NCBI RefSeq assembly: GCF_027942865.1
Contig: NC_134519.1
Span: forward strand, 17,121,248 to 17,185,247
DNA from: Odontesthes bonariensis
Lineage: Eukaryota; Chordata; Actinopteri; Atheriniformes; Atherinopsidae
Length of the DNA: 64,000 nucleotides
Direction: 5' to 3'
Shown here: one piece after another, positions 10,201 through 25,100 of the stretch
Layout: every line of letters begins with the position of its first letter
How positions within the stretch are numbered: the first letter of the stretch is position 1
Notes under the pieces: generated by a model
What the model was told of the DNA's origin: nothing
The model's input: the letters and a program-made list of their open reading frames with translations, nothing else
Database searches by the model: none
Program-made: the position numbers and the translations under genes

Positions 10201-13171
10201 ACGTAGCATTAATGAAACAAGACAGAGTCCAGTTGAACAGCTGCAGCCAGTGCAGCCTCCCTCTCTACTGATGGCGACCTGGGATGACCTCCTCTTCTTC
10301 TCTGGTCTACTAAGACTTTGTGTCTGTATCAGCAATTGAGAGAAAACGCTGTATCCTGATATAATGTTCAGACTTGTTCTTGTAATCAAAGCTGTGTTGT
10401 CTCCTGTCCTCTGGAGTTTCGACCTGTTGCCTCAATGTCTGACCTCAGCACTAAAACGACAATCTGAATCTCTCCTAGGACAAACCTTGTGACCAAAAAT
10501 TCCCACTTTAAATGGTTTGAGACTGCAGTTGTGGACTAAATGAAATTTTGCAGGCTATACTTGCAAAAAGACAACTATTTGACTTCTTAAATTAAAAATG
10601 TAAGTCTAAACCAGACATCTGTTTAAGTTATCTTAGATCTTACAGCTTTTGAAACAGCTCATGGCTTCATTTTAGATGCATGTCTTTAGCATATTTGACA
10701 ATAAGTCATCTTCCCTCTATGATGTTGATAGGCGTTTTCTCTGGAGTCCACCTGTGCCTGGCTGAATTCAGTGGGCGTGGTAAGAAAGGCACAACCCTGT
10801 TTGTATAAAGCCATGTTGTCAAGAGAATTATGTGCAGAAATCTGAGAGAGGATTGAACCAACTCACAAATCTGATGAAGGATACAAGCACATGTCACCTG
10901 TATTCAAAATGTTCAAAAGCATAGCAGCCTCCATCATTCTCAAACTAAAGAAGTTTTCTCAACACACTTAAAAAATCAGTCTGTCCAGTTGAGGTGAATA
11001 ATTTTCAAAGATCAACTTTGGTCAGACAGAGAACCAGTTACCTTGTTGCGATAGGTTCAGCACTCCGCTGATCAGGCCTTTATAGTAGAGTGGCTACACA
11101 GAAACCATTCCCCACTAAAAGACAGAAGACAAGTTATGAATTTGCCAAAAAACACCTGTATACCCGTTAGACCTTTTAAAGTACAATCCTCTGATCTTAT
11201 TGAATGATTCTTGAATTAATGATGAGACATGGAATTACTGGCCACAATTCCCAACATGGTGTGTTGAGGTAAGCATGCAATGAACATCAATTCAATAAAA
11301 CCATCCTGACAATCAATCGTAGCGATGGATGCACTGTGGTGTGGGAGATTAGCATAAAGAGAAAGATGTATGCAGGAAATATAGAGTGATCCTGGGTGAA
11401 AACCTTTTCTGCAGTGCTTAGGATCCCAGGCTGGGGTAGAGGTTTACAAATTTAGCAAGCCAGCGACCCAAAGTGTGACCTACGAGAACATGGGAGATGC
11501 CTTGTGAAAACTGAATGTGCTTGGGTGACTCAGACAGTCTGGACTGAACACAGCAGTGCCTCTCTTTTGTTTGGACAGCACTGCAGGAATAACTATGGTG
11601 TTCTACCTACATGCTCATTTTTGTCCAGAATTTAAAAAAATGAAACAAGTTTACATTTTTAAGATGACACTTCTCAAATCTGCTTGTCTGTCTCATTTAA
11701 AATGACTCATTTTGTTTTTTAGCTGAACTCTGACGAATATCTGATAATCAAACACCCAGACTCTTCTTTAAACTTAAAGGGGTGTGGCAGAAACCTGGTG
11801 ACTGGCGACGTTCTCTTATGATCAGATAAGATGACGTACCCACGGCGTTTTCTGTGGTCAAAAACAATGATATGACGTCAGACACTTCCAGGACATCGAG
11901 ATTTGAAACTGTCCACCACGATTCCCCTTATCAGAAACCTTTTTACACCCTGTATTACCAAGAGGCAAGCAGGCAAGATAGGAATGTCAACGCCTGTGGT
12001 AATGCCCATCCTGAAGATAAAGCCAGAGCAGAGGAGGAGCCTTTGCTTTGTTTCCCATGTCTGGAGGCTGATGGAGTGGTACGGCTGCAAAGGAAAGGGA
12101 TGAGTTGTGTCTAGGTGTGACCTCACAAGGTGCAGCAGAACTTATCACAGAATACATTTCAAACCAAACAAGAGGTTTTTTTCTGTATTTGAGGCTCCAA
12201 CACAAGAAATGAGAGGGCAAATCAATGGTCAGCTGCTTTGGGTTTTTTTGCCAGCCATAATGCAAAACACAATCAAAAAGTCTGTCTTTACATGATCTAT
12301 GTTTGAAGTTATATTAATGTTGAACTCCAAGTTGGACATATGAATAAAAAAATGCTCCCTTTTTTTGTCTTCTATATTTAGTGTTAATTATGATGTTTTG
12401 GTCATTCGCTCTTTTTCGATTTCACTTTTTTCTTTTCAATGTACTTGGGACTGCTGTGCTGATGCTTCACGTCACTAAAACCCTTCACCCCCTCTGTTGG
12501 TAACGGGTGCTACATGAATTTACTTGCCTTACTTAAATGTGTAGAATAATGTGCAAATAACACAAATGATGGTCGACATACTGTTTCTGATTGAGTTATT
12601 TTTCTTCTACTTTTATCCCGTTAAAAGTCCATCCGTTACAAGCGGATCAGATAACAATCCCACTACAATGCTGACATCTAGTGGTGCTGTCGCATTTATG
12701 CACCACACAAATCTTCAGCTGTAAAGCTTGGTCAATTTTGGTTTTGTGCATTCTTTGTTTGGAATCTGAATAAGCAATAGGAGCTCCGTGGCACATCAGG
12801 AAAATACTTATGGAGAACTGAGTGAAGTAATGAAAATGTGAGTAGTTCAATATTTTTCTACTGCATGATGTTATTGTGGCTGTTTTATGTCAAAGTAAGA
12901 GTCACACTGAGGCCTGTGATGCAGAGCAATGACAAGACGCACTTGTTGGGCATGACTCGACTTTAACTGAATGACATCACCATCACGGTGAGGTCACCGT
13001 GAGCACACAGAGGACTACTGATGCCCCTCTGTTTGCTCAGAGGGGGGGAGGCTGAATGAATGAGCTGCAGAGAAGGAGGTGAGGAAGCTCATGTACAGTT
13101 TGTTATTGAAATTATTCTCTTTGAGAACTTGTTGATTGTGTGACTAAGTATGCCAAAATGACCACATGTAT
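7206..13171. other. non-coding DNA between wnt9a and wnt3a
   Basis: About 6 kb with no exon that I can support; all reading frames are short and lack domains. Poly-A/T runs occur but no clear transposon. It is a plausible place for Wnt enhancers, but I cannot show conservation from one sequence. Confidence 0.4.
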
Positions 13172-13362
13172 GGTACAGGGACTGGATAGTGTTGTGGTAA
13201 GAATGCCAGCTTTCATGTGGGTGACCTGGATTCAAATCCTGACACTCCTGCATGAAAGGTACTACCTCCAGTAGGGGTTCTTCGGCAAGACCCCCTTACC
13301 CTACCTGCCTACATGGGATATGAGTGTAGGTCGCTTTGGATAAAAGCGTCTGCCAAATGCAT
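13172..13362 (+). repeat. tRNA-derived SINE with V-SINE-like tail
   Basis: The head contains an A-box-like GTTGTGGTAAGAATGCC and a B-box-like TGGATTCAAATCC with tRNA-like spacing. The 3' end reads TAGGTCGCTTTGGATAAAAG followed by CGTCTGCCAAATG, a tail found in many fish SINEs of the DANA/V-SINE type. It is a different family from the SINEs at 2205 and 6513. Confidence 0.75.
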
Positions 13363-15959
13363 ACACATACACATGTGAGGACTTGTATCCTCTGGAGCTA
13401 TGTGATTGTCACTCAGTGGTGGTTCTTTTATTAAATCAGTCAGGTGCCATAAATTAACAGGCAGACGATGATTTTTTTTTTCATGCATTTTACACACCCA
13501 CTGACTTGGCCTCTGCACCAGTGCTGACAGCTGCTGGGAGGAAAACAGACTCACTTAGTAGCTGCTCTTTATATATCCCACAAGATATCCCACAAACCCT
13601 CCACCTCTGCATTTGTGTCAATGTTTTGGAAGTTTTGTCTCTTCAAGGCAACCAAGTACATGTACATGATGATGACGAGCACTATTATCATTATTACTGG
13701 TTGTATTACTGTTTTGCATAGACTTGCAGTGATAAGCAAATATTGTTAATTGCAGTGGTTGCAAGGGCAACTCCCAGCAGCAGTAATTGTTATTCTCACA
13801 AAGTTGTTTTTAGTCTGATTTTCAACTTCTTATACCTATCATAGCGACAGTAAGGATAGATATTACCAGTACTGTTACTTTAGGATTATAAGTTCAATAA
13901 AATGATAAATAAAGAACATTAATGTATGCAATTAATGTTTATCTTGATATGGCCATCTGAAAAAAAAAAAGAGTTCAGGTCTTGAAGTAAAAGTTGCATT
14001 GCTATGACAATGTAAAAGTGTTGCCAATAAACTTCAGGTAAATGTAGATTTACTACATGCACTTTCAAAAGGGGAAAAAAACATAGATAATATTTGTTTT
14101 ACATTGCTGCATGCATGAGCAGTAGCTGTAGGTGATCTGAGTTGCCAAATTTGGTCTAACAGACTGTTTAAACTGCAACAATAGTTGCATTGTGTTTTTA
14201 AACTGATCGTGGCTTTCTCAGTAAAACATGACAGTTAACTTCTAAGTATATTTAAAAGAGAACTGTCAAGTTAATAGCACTCTTCTTTTCTTTAAACGGT
14301 CAACGTTGCAGTGAAGTAGCACACAACGAGATGTCAATGTTCAAACATATCCAGTAGATGGCGCTGACTTCTTATCCTCACACCACCTGTGGAGCTTTTT
14401 GAACGTGTGGACCCCCAACATGTTGGGGTCTCCTCCTCTTCCACACGAGTCATCCCAGTTTACCACTTCAGGCCTCGCTGAAAATTAAAGACAAGTAAAA
14501 GGTTTGAACAATTATTCGGTTTAACGCTGGAGAAGTCATCAATAAAACGAAAGAATCAGGGGTCCTCATCAAACACTACAGAACTGATACAGTTGCCAGC
14601 AGTGTGAGAACCAATGGAAAAGATGAAGCACTTCATAGTCATATTGTGAGGGATGTCTACATTTGTTCGAGAATTCACAGATCAGTAGTCCTTGCAGCAA
14701 AACAACTTTTTTAAATTATTTTTAAGTTAAAAATTGTTGTAATTGAGCAGTCTACAAATCACACTGATCAGTTCTGAGAGCTCACTGATATAAACACTTG
14801 TCCCGGTGATAAATGCTCCTGCTGATCGCCTTAAACAACAATATAAGCAAAGTTGATACTCATTCATTCTCTATCCAGATTGCTTTCAGTTTTTTTCTCA
14901 TAGAGGTCAAACTTTGTCCACTCCGTGATTGAAATCAAAGCGTCTACTAACTTGAAATGATTTTCATTTGTCTTTAAATGATAATAATTAGCATCATGTT
15001 CACAGTCTAATCAAGGCTTGCCTATATTTATTTATTTATTTATGTATTCATTAGCTATATAGAACCTTGTTAGTCACTGATTTCGCACATATGTTGGACG
15101 TTTTATATGGAGTTAATCTCTGTAACCTAAACGAGAGGCTGGCCCACCTCCCATTAGATCAGCCATCAACAGCCACTTAACACTTAAAATGGGAAACGGT
15201 CTTTAGCCGTTACTACTCAGTGGTGCTGCCAGTTTTATTGGATATTTTCGTTGGAAAAAGCAGTTTAACAGCTGATCATACAGCCTGCTTTGAAGCAAGG
15301 CTCTTCAAGCAGTAAGTAAGGCACAGTTAGGAGCCTATTCGTACAAAATACCTCAGGATGCGTCTAATTTCAGTTTAATTTAAATGACAGTTTCTGCCAC
15401 TTCACAGGTAAATGGCATAACTAAAAACGTATAGTGTCTACACACTTTACTTTTCCATATAACAATTAATTGAAGACAAAAGATCATCAAGGATTTCTTT
15501 GGAAAACCCAAAGTTCTTAAGGAGAACTTTCATTTTACGCCCATGACAAACAGGCAACACATAAAGGCTGTAGACCTCAATAATGGTCTCAAGCAATTCA
15601 CACATATTTATTTCTGCATTTTAGAAGCTTCAAGCCAGGGAGTGAAATCCGGACAGGTTGTTATAGCTACGCAATCCACAGGGGTTCCGATGTCTATTTA
15701 AAATCCCGAGGACCCTCCCTCTCTCCTTTAAACAACATTATATATCACACACACTGCATGCTAATGCGACCAATTCTGAATGAGCACTAAAACACATCTT
15801 AAAATTAGCTCGTTCTCGTGTTTGGGTTCGCGCTGACTGACAAGGCAGGAGAGGGAACATATCATCAGAATTCCCCCTTTGGCGATACCTGCTGATTGGG
15901 TCCTAAGAACCAAGCAGCTTTGAATTTTTAATATTTGGCTCCCGAGTTCTGCCACGAGT
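13363..15959. other. wnt3a-proximal upstream DNA
   Basis: Non-coding upstream sequence. Candidate TCF/LEF-type sites are ATCAAAG at 14934-14940 and a reverse-orientation CTTTGAA near 15918. Such heptamers occur often by chance. A TTTA repeat lies near 15028-15045. No exon is supported. Confidence 0.35.
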
Positions 15960-16106
15960 AGTCGCGAAAGATTGTGATTAGCTCTGATAGTTGGAGGACA
16001 GAACTTTTTTTTTTTCTTTTTCTTTACTCTTCAGCAAAGATTCCCCTGTGCGCGGATGAGCGCGCATGTTGGCATTCTGCTGGAGAGGTTTTGCGAAACT
16101 TTAAGG
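15960..16106 (+). promoter_or_regulatory. wnt3a: wnt3a 5' UTR / proximal promoter region
   Basis: Immediately upstream of the start codon, with a rise in CpG (GTCGCGAAAG, GTGCGCGGATGAGCGCGC). An in-frame ATG at 16056 lies 17 codons before the chosen start with no stop between them. It would lengthen the signal peptide's N-region. The chosen start aligns with the known Wnt3a N-terminus. Confidence 0.45.
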
Positions 16107-19100
16107 ATGATATACCTTGGATGTTTCCTGCTGCTCTGTGGGCTTACGCATGTCATGGCAAGCTATCCCATCTGGTGGTAAGTTTTCATTTTCATTTATT
16201 TTACATCTTGGACAAATGGCGAAACATCTGTTTAAATGTTGAGAAGTATCTGGTGATCTGCCTCTGTGACAGTATGACTGGTTGTAGTTCTAATATCTTT
16301 TCTGACAGCGAGTGTGCTTGGTTAGGGGGTACTTCTGCTCACATATGATAAAGTTTCTCAAACTTTAAACTAAGACGTTTTAACACAAGATGGATTAAAA
16401 GGGCGACATTAACACTAGACCTGATGATGCGAAAGATAAAACTGGAAACCATTTAAAACCAGCAGGCTCTGACTAAAGGGTCATTTTATTTATTTATTTT
16501 TTTGTCAAAATTGCAAGTTGATCTTAAAGGTAATGGCATTTGCAGCATGAACGATACTTTACTTTTTTCTTTAGAACATTAGAACTATTTAGAACTATGT
16601 TCATAGTACAGCAGGTGCAAACTTTGTATGAATGTGAGCGCGCACGCGTCCATGATTGAGTATGTGCGTGTTTTTTGTTTTTTTTTTTGGGGGGGGGGGT
16701 CAGTGTGGCACCGTGAAACGATCAAATCCCAGAAGCTCTGGGTTGAGTGATGCTCAATCCTACTGTAATAAAGTAAATCCTACATATGGTCTATTTGACA
16801 TTATTGTTTTGTATAGTAGTCCATTTCAATGTAAACAGAACGGTCTCGAAGCATAACTTCATTTTACTTTTATCATACCAGAATTGTGATTTTCTCCTCA
16901 TGACATGGATGCAACATTAAAAAAAAGGCAAATTATTTTGTTGACATTAGTGGTCACTTTCAAAGCACACCGGTTTAAGAGTAGTTCTGTCACCCTCTAA
17001 ATATCTATAAGAAAAAACTGCATCACTGACTGTAAGTCTGTCAAGAAACAATGAGTCACTGCTACTTATGTGTTGATAAGAATTTAAATTGGCAGTAGTC
17101 TGAAAAAAGTGACAAATGTCCCAAATTGGTAACATTTGAATTTGCACTTAACTTTCGAGATAATTGGGAGCACCTGTCTTGTCTCTTAAAGTTAACATTT
17201 CATCCATAAATCACAACTGTTTTCATACAGTAGAACAAAATATAATAAATCATCATGTCCCATTTCTGAAAAATCATTCAGTGTTTATGGGATGTTTAGA
17301 AATTGGATTGACCCTAATCTATTTCCTTCAATGGTTCCCCTGGTGGTAAGACTGATGAGAAACTAATTACATGCTCAGCTGGAAGGAAATCCAGATATAA
17401 AGGTGGGCCCACTGGACTGAGAGATGGGGAAAGAAATGGCCCAATCACTACTCTGGTATCTGATCATTGTCCCTTTTTAAAAAAAAAAAAAAAAAAACAC
17501 TTTGTAAATATATTACGTAATATTTTTACCTTATTGTTGTTGGATTCAAGTGTAAGGGATTTTTTCCCTTTAACATTTGCAAAGTCAGCAAGGAAAGACC
17601 TTGAATTTCATACAACAAAGGGGCTTTTTTTTTCTTTTCTTTTTGTGGAGCCTCTTATGAATGACGAGTGAGTGAATGGCAGGTTTCCACTCTGTCATAA
17701 CTGAAATGATGCAGCAAGCCAATACCTAGTCTGTGCATTCATAGTTTGATTTTGGAGGGTGTAACTACAGAAGCAACAGAGTGGCAGGTAAACATAATGG
17801 GAGGAGGCTGGGTGTATCACTCCCACCAGTACAAACAATCTGTGACTGCAAAAATAGCACAAGCAGTCACCTCTCAGCTCTGCTACCTTGATGAGATACT
17901 GATCTTTTTTTCTTCTTTAAAGATGACTGATGTATTCTTTGTGTTTCATGGCAACTCATCCCAAGTAAAATAGTGTGATTGCTTTATGGATTACACTCAA
18001 TACGCCTGCATTATCCCTCCATTTGCAAACAGAATGCTATCTATCTGTGAGCTATTTCTTCTGTGAAAAGCAGCCCGGGATGTTTTGCTGACAGAAGCTG
18101 ATGAACTTGCTCTCAAATGGCCATCATAGATGTATCACACTCTAACTCTGCACTCACAGTAGTCTGTGAGGAGACAGATCTGCACTAAGACAGGTTCATG
18201 TCTGTCTCTTCTCGACCTGCCATGACATAGCCTGGCTGCACCCGCCACCCCACCACCTCCTTCCCTAGTCCACCCCACCTTAGAAGATAAATACCTGGAG
18301 GTGAAAGCTTGCTGCACATTCCTTTTCCCAAACATATTCTCTTGATGTCAAAGTCGGCTCCAAGGCCTCAGGGCCCACGAGTAAAGTGGTAATTCTAAGG
18401 CACCCTGCTTGGGCTTGCTGAAATATGCATTAAACATGTGCTGGATACACTTAGATTAGAGGGGGGAAGTCTGTACTGAGACAAAAATTTTATGTCATAC
18501 ATGTTTTTGGAGTCAAACATTTTTCACAACATTAACTGTAACAGTTCATCAGTTACAAGTAAAGTCAGAATTTTGGTTAGGCAAGTATGGCAAGACAAAT
18601 AGGTTTTTCCAAAGGAATTAGAGAGATTAAAGTCAAGACCACACAATAGATACCTCAAATCCATGCAAAACACTGAATACCAGTAGTTAGCTCTAAATGG
18701 TTGTTGGAGCTGGTTTCCAAGAACACTGTCCTTTATGCAATTACTCCTAAAAAAAAAAAAAAACATAAATCATCCCTTGTGGAACATGCCCTGCCTCATT
18801 TCATAGACCATTTCCTAACACAGGAAGAGGTGGCGATGGATTACTCAGCCCTTCTGAGACAGCCGCATTGACTCATGATGATTTTGTGTGATAGGGCTCG
18901 ATACCTTGCAGGTTTGTGCAAATTAGCGTGCCGAGGTGTAGTCATGATGAAGGATGATTAAAGAGGAGATTCTTGAGGTTATTTTTGTCAGCACAAATCA
19001 AATGACACTTCCAGGGGTATCGGATGCTGTTTTTGCCTTAATAAGAAGCTAATCTGCAGTGTTTTCATCATTTTCAGTAAATGTACTTGCTCACTTACAA

Positions 19101-22100
19101 AATGTTTTCCAAAACAATGCCAGAACCTCAGAGGTGCCACATTTTCTGTCTCTGCAGGAAAATAGGCTGATACTAAACCATCAGTTGTTTGTGTAAGGGG
19201 CAAGCCAAGAGTCTGGTGCAGTTTGGGATGTGCAGGTTTCTGCTGGGAATGATGCGCTTCAGGGTAGATGGATTGACAAGGGTCAAAAAGAGGTCAATTT
19301 GTGGGAGTGCCCTTGTTTACTGATGGTTGCAGCAGACAAATGTGATTTCCTCTGGAGTAAATTTCAACTTGCCATTGCGTGCTTGCTTACTGGATGTCTC
19401 ATTTATAATTAACCAAAGTGGTCGAGTCAGTGAAAATGATTCTGTGGAAACCAAGGTGATGCATTGATTTTAACACGGACATTTGCATTGCATTAACACC
19501 TGACCAAAAACACCAAAGTGTAATAATGGAAGTGAATCAAAGTAAGCTTTAAAATTTCAAAACTAAGTTGAGGTATTCAAGGTCATCTGAAGCCGCCAGT
19601 CTCGGGTCATTTGACCAGGGAGGTCTTATTTGGGTGTGAGCCTGAAGAAAAAAACACCGCCTGTGGGTGACTGTGAGGAATTTGGTAATCTTGTGATCAG
19701 TTATTAGTCCTTGAAAAATACTGAGCAGGTCAGCAGATAGTGAGCTAAATAAGCAGCAAAACACTGCTCACCTGCTCTGGAGCTGCCTTCATGGAAGAGC
19801 TGTTATCAAGCCCATATCAGTCAGGGGAGAATGATCAGGTAGCTTCTGCTGGTATTTAGCTGACTCTGTAAAATGACTTAATGAATTGCCAAATGAGCTA
19901 CTCTGTTGGCCCTCTGCAGGAAATTTGCCAAAGATAATAGGTACCCTGCTATTATACCATTTGGCTGGTAGCAAGGCTGGAGTCAAAACATTGATTTGGA
20001 AACTTACCAAGGAAGGCAAACATTTCCTATCAGTGATATATTTAGTCATAGCATTTCAAGAGAAAAAGATATTTTCGTGCCAACAGAACAGAAATATTAG
20101 GCACTAAAAGCAAGGTGAGGATGTTTTGCCAAATATCACAGAGATCAGTGCATGTTCTACAAATGATTGATAAGAATGCACTCAAGAATGCATAAAACTT
20201 CAGGAAAGTATACACATGTATTGTACAAATCAATAAATTGTCTTGTGATGTGGAAATGCAAAAGCATAGTCAACTAGCTCAGTTGTAATATGTGCAGTGG
20301 TACAGTTAGTGCCTAATTTCAACTGTTACTAGTTACAAAATGTGCTAATTGAGTGGACACAGAAAATAAAGACAGAGAGAAAGAAATAAAGGCATGACGG
20401 CAGACAGATGCAATCAGTGAACCAAGTTTGCACTTGTTGTATCTCAGAACACCTTCCTCAAAGAGAGAAAAAAAAAGGAGGGTAGGCAGGGGAGGAGGGG
20501 GTCTGTGTTACTCTTAATATACTCTCTGAAGTTTCAGTGTAGGGTTTGCACTCTTATTACCTTAAGCTGAGGGCCTGTTAAGTGTGCGGACAGTTAATAA
20601 CAAGGTGCAGTTTTCCAAGTTGTCAGCTTAAGGTCTATGAAGACCTCTGGATGCATTGTGGACTTTCATCTTAAACAGAAACAGTGCGGTTACAGGGCTG
20701 CAATTTCAATACACACAAAGACCAGGTGTTTGTGGAGAGGGTAGTTGAGGGGATAAAGGATGCGCGCCTAATGGTAACATCTGATACAACAAACAAACAC
20801 ACACAATCAGGTCAACTCAGACGTAACATTAAACTGAACCAGGAGGGAAAATAACCTCTCTTTTGGTGGGGTTGTATCAATAGATGAAGTCTCAGACAAA
20901 TAGGAAGAGAAGATGATATTTATGAAAATGCAGTGACATTGTGATTACCTCTTAACTTGCAGGTCACTAGCAGTGGGCCACCAGTACTCATCAATGGGTA
21001 CTCAACCTATCCTTTGTGGCAGCATACCAGGTCTGGTGCCCAAGCAGCTGCGTTTCTGCAGGAACTACGTGGAGATCATGCCCAGCGTGGCCGAGGGGGT
21101 GAAGATTGGCATACAGGAGTGCCAGCACCAGTTCAGAGGCCGACGCTGGAACTGCACAACAGTCAACGACAATCTGGCCATCTTTGGGCCGGTGTTAGAC
21201 AAAGGTAAAGTTACACAGCATGCTGATGTGAATTCTGACTGAAGCTCACATTTACAGCAATTTGTCTGTCATGTACATAACTTGTCAAGCACTTCAGGCC
21301 TATAGGCATGTAGTCTCAAGCTCCCCAAATTCCTGGTGTTCTGAATGGTCACATTCTCTGTGGTTTATTTGTTAAAAACAAGCCAAAGCTCCAATTTGAG
21401 CTCTCCTTGACAGTATCAAGGTCAGGTACTTAGGATTACTTTTATTCTATTTAATTCTATTTACACTGAAAATACATGCTTTGTGATGGTTTTGATAAGT
21501 AAGGTGTTCCAGGCAACTCAGGAGTAGTGCCCCTTGAGGGTTGGGGTGGGGGGGCACGTACACACCTTGTACATGCATATAAGCTGTATAAATACTGAAA
21601 ATCAGAAGAGAACCTAAAAAGCATAATATGTCCTCTTTAACAAGCTATAATTTGGTTTGGATTCCGTAAGCAGGCGAATATTTACACTACAAACAACACA
21701 AAGATTCTTCAAAAACACAACTCACTTTGCCACACATCCTTGTCATGTGTGATCATGCATAAGATTGCATTTAGAATATGTAGAAGCTTTGATGATGTCT
21801 GACCCTAGTGCCCTCATATTTGTGTTTAAGTATGTTCTGTCCTCTACAAAGTTCTTAGAAGTTTTTCAAACCCCTTAAAAAAAAGAAGTGACTTATAGTG
21901 TCTCTGTGCTGATTAACTCTTCCATTAACTATTCTATATTCCCTTTGTCTTATATTTGCAGTAGAAAAGCTGCATTCCCTGCGTGCATCATTCATTACGC
22001 TGATTCAAATCCTTGTCTAAATAGACTTTAGACTGAACAAGCTCTGGGGGGCCTGTATGCATGAAATAATGCACAGAATTAGCTTAAGTCAAGTGAGTTC

Positions 22101-25100
22101 TGTCTCGTTGGAGTTTTCTTTAGGAGGGGATCCCCTGAGATCGCTGTGTTCTCCTCAGAAGTACAAAACACATGATTTTCAAGAAATGGAGATCTTCCAA
22201 AATGCAATTTTCCCATCAGATTATCATGACTTTCAGGTATGTGTCTAATTATGCGCTCAGGTTTTAAAAATCCCCTCAGTCTCGTGTACAAATAGAAAAA
22301 GCTTAAGAGAAAAATAAGCATTGCGTTATGTATTTTTAAGAATTGTCATTCTTACAAATTAAGCGCAAGAAATATGACACGTTACTTGGTAACGTGGAGG
22401 TGCTTGTGGATAGATTTTGTTACTTTGAGAAACCGTGTTTGCATTTTCAAATTAAGCTAATTATGCTGCAGATTAGACAATGCAAAATTTGAAAGGTTTT
22501 TATGCACACTTGAGGTGCTATCCCTTTGATGCATGTAGTTTCCTACTAAAGCATTTTACTTATAAGAATGATCACACTGGCAAAAATCTGTTTCTGCTTT
22601 TAGAGAACAGACATTGTCAATACTTGACAATACTAGAGAAATGAAGGAATACTTATCCAAACTTATCCGGAACTTAACCAAAAACGGAAAATTCCTGAAG
22701 ACCTCAATTTTTTTCCAGTTTATGGCCAACAAGACTCATGTTGTTCGTTTCTTCTTTTGCAAGGTTTGGTTTCAAGATAGCAAACATTACTTTGTTTATG
22801 ACACCCAATGTTCCATCTGCTTCCACCTGGTGATGCACAAAACCAGTTAATAGAGAGAAGATGTGCATTTTCTATTCAGAAACATTGAAGAGTATTCAAA
22901 ATTTACTTGAAAATTATTTGGAAACGCGACCATAGTCAGGCTAGAATTTTTCTGTGATTTCAGGTGTTTGAACTAAGCTAAGCAGACCGTCTTGCACCAA
23001 TATTTAGGATACAAACAGCTATTGACTTTTTCATTTAACTCTCATCCATAGATTAAATAAACTTTAAACCAATCAGTTATTGTCACTTAAAAAATAATTA
23101 AGAAGAGCAGATCACCCTGTTTCCACTTCAAAAGATAATGAACAGTCTACTGGTTGAGGGTTAGGGATCTGAACTTGTCACCTAGTTTACTGAAGATTGA
23201 TGTAAACAAAAGGGCTTGGGGGTCACTAAGGGCAATTGCTTTTAATAAACTCTTGAGCCAGTTGTTAGAAGAGGCTTGAGCTTAAGTAGGTGGCTAACGA
23301 TAGGGGTTCTCAATCCCAACCCCTTTGTGGTGCAAAATGCCACCACATCTTTCCCACTGTCTCCCCTCCAAGGCCTAAATTGCAGGGGCACTGACTGGAA
23401 AGAGAAGGCAGCTACTGGGCTTCAGTAAATCATTTTGATTGGATTAAGGTCACTCGGGCCCTAAATAATGTGAGAGGTCAAAGTGGCTGGATTAAGTGCC
23501 TTTGTCAGAGGCCAAGGAGAGTGGTTCAGGGGCTCAGAGACCTTTGATAGGGCTTAGTAGGAGAGGGCTTCCATTTCATTGGATTTGATTGATGCTGGTG
23601 TTTGTCTGTGCATCGGGACCATTGTCCTCACTGGTGTCTGTTTGTCTGCAATTCAGACTTTTGTGTGTCAGTTTCCTCCTGCCCATGTCCACCTCATCTT
23701 CACCAAGAACATAAGGAGTTTGTTTTTACAGAGATGGATTAAGATGGAGAAGGAAAGACAATCGTGTGAAATGAGTTGAGATGACAGCTAAAAGAGCAAA
23801 AGAATGAATGGAAATCATTTAATTGGTGTTTCTTGCGGAAAGCAGCTTACACAACTTGAGCATCAAGCTCATGCTCAGTGTGATCACACACTGGCTTGAC
23901 CACACACAAACATTCATCGAGTAAAACAGCTGCTGCCTTTGAAAGAGAAATATTATTTTTCCCGTTCTCTCTCTGACATATGGTCTGAACCTCGCTCTAA
24001 GTTTCTATCTCTCGCCACACCCCAAATCATGAGCCCTGCCTTTAGGCTATGTCTGCGTCAGCACTCATTAATTTACATTAACTAAAGTGTCAAAACATGC
24101 ACTGTTGGAATCTGCCTGTGATGAAAGATAATAGAAAGCTGTGCAGGTGTTCTAAGTTCACACAGCCGATCCCTGAGTTGTTTCGGCATTCTTGTTATTT
24201 ACAGAATACCTACCTTACTGTGTGGGTGTAATCAGGCTCCAATTTTTTGAATCATGTGATAAAATTAGTGAGGGTAACTTTGCCGGAAAAACTGGACACT
24301 CACCACGTTACAGGTGTTGCCACCCAAACAGGTAGAGACTTACTTAGTCTGATCTAAATCATTTGATTAATTGCAAACTCCAAATGTATAACATGACAAA
24401 TATGTAAAGGACACCACAAAGTTTAATTATATTGTATCTCTGGCTTACCAAACCTATATTTCCTGTTGACAACAGCTTTGTATGGCAGGAAATATAACCT
24501 AAATCAACAAGTTCCACCTAAACTAACCAGGAAGAGGTCAGGAGATGTGGGTTACGACCTATGACCTGAGGATGAGAAAGTGTAACTATTTAGGATGAGC
24601 TAAGAGGTCTCTGCTTTTCATGAGACGTATGTCTCCTCATGCAGGGGGAGGGAAGCAAGCGCACCAGTATATCATTAACTCTGGGCAAGAAAGAAAGAAG
24701 GGGTGTGGTAAATGGAGTTGATGGAGGGACCTTAGCCCCACTCCCTGCTGGGCACAGCTCAGAGCACAATATCTTCGCAACCATGAGATTAAGCAGGAGA
24801 AAAAGTGCTTTTCCCCATTCACACGCCCTTTAGATTGTTTTATTAAACCATTTGAATAGGGATTTCCCTGTCTGCCGACAAGCGGGGTCCAGCCAATGCA
24901 TAGTTCTCTGTTGCTATGACTTAACTTGGTCCCCACTAATCACTAGCCGGGGCAAATTTCATATAAAATATCTGGGCCCTTTGTGGGACTAACACAGCGT
25001 GACAGTGACAGCACAATAGGGGATTCAACCCCCCAGCAGGTTGTAGGGACCACTTGGCCTGCCGGGCTCTGGCAAAGTTTGGTGGTAAAGCATTGTCTGA

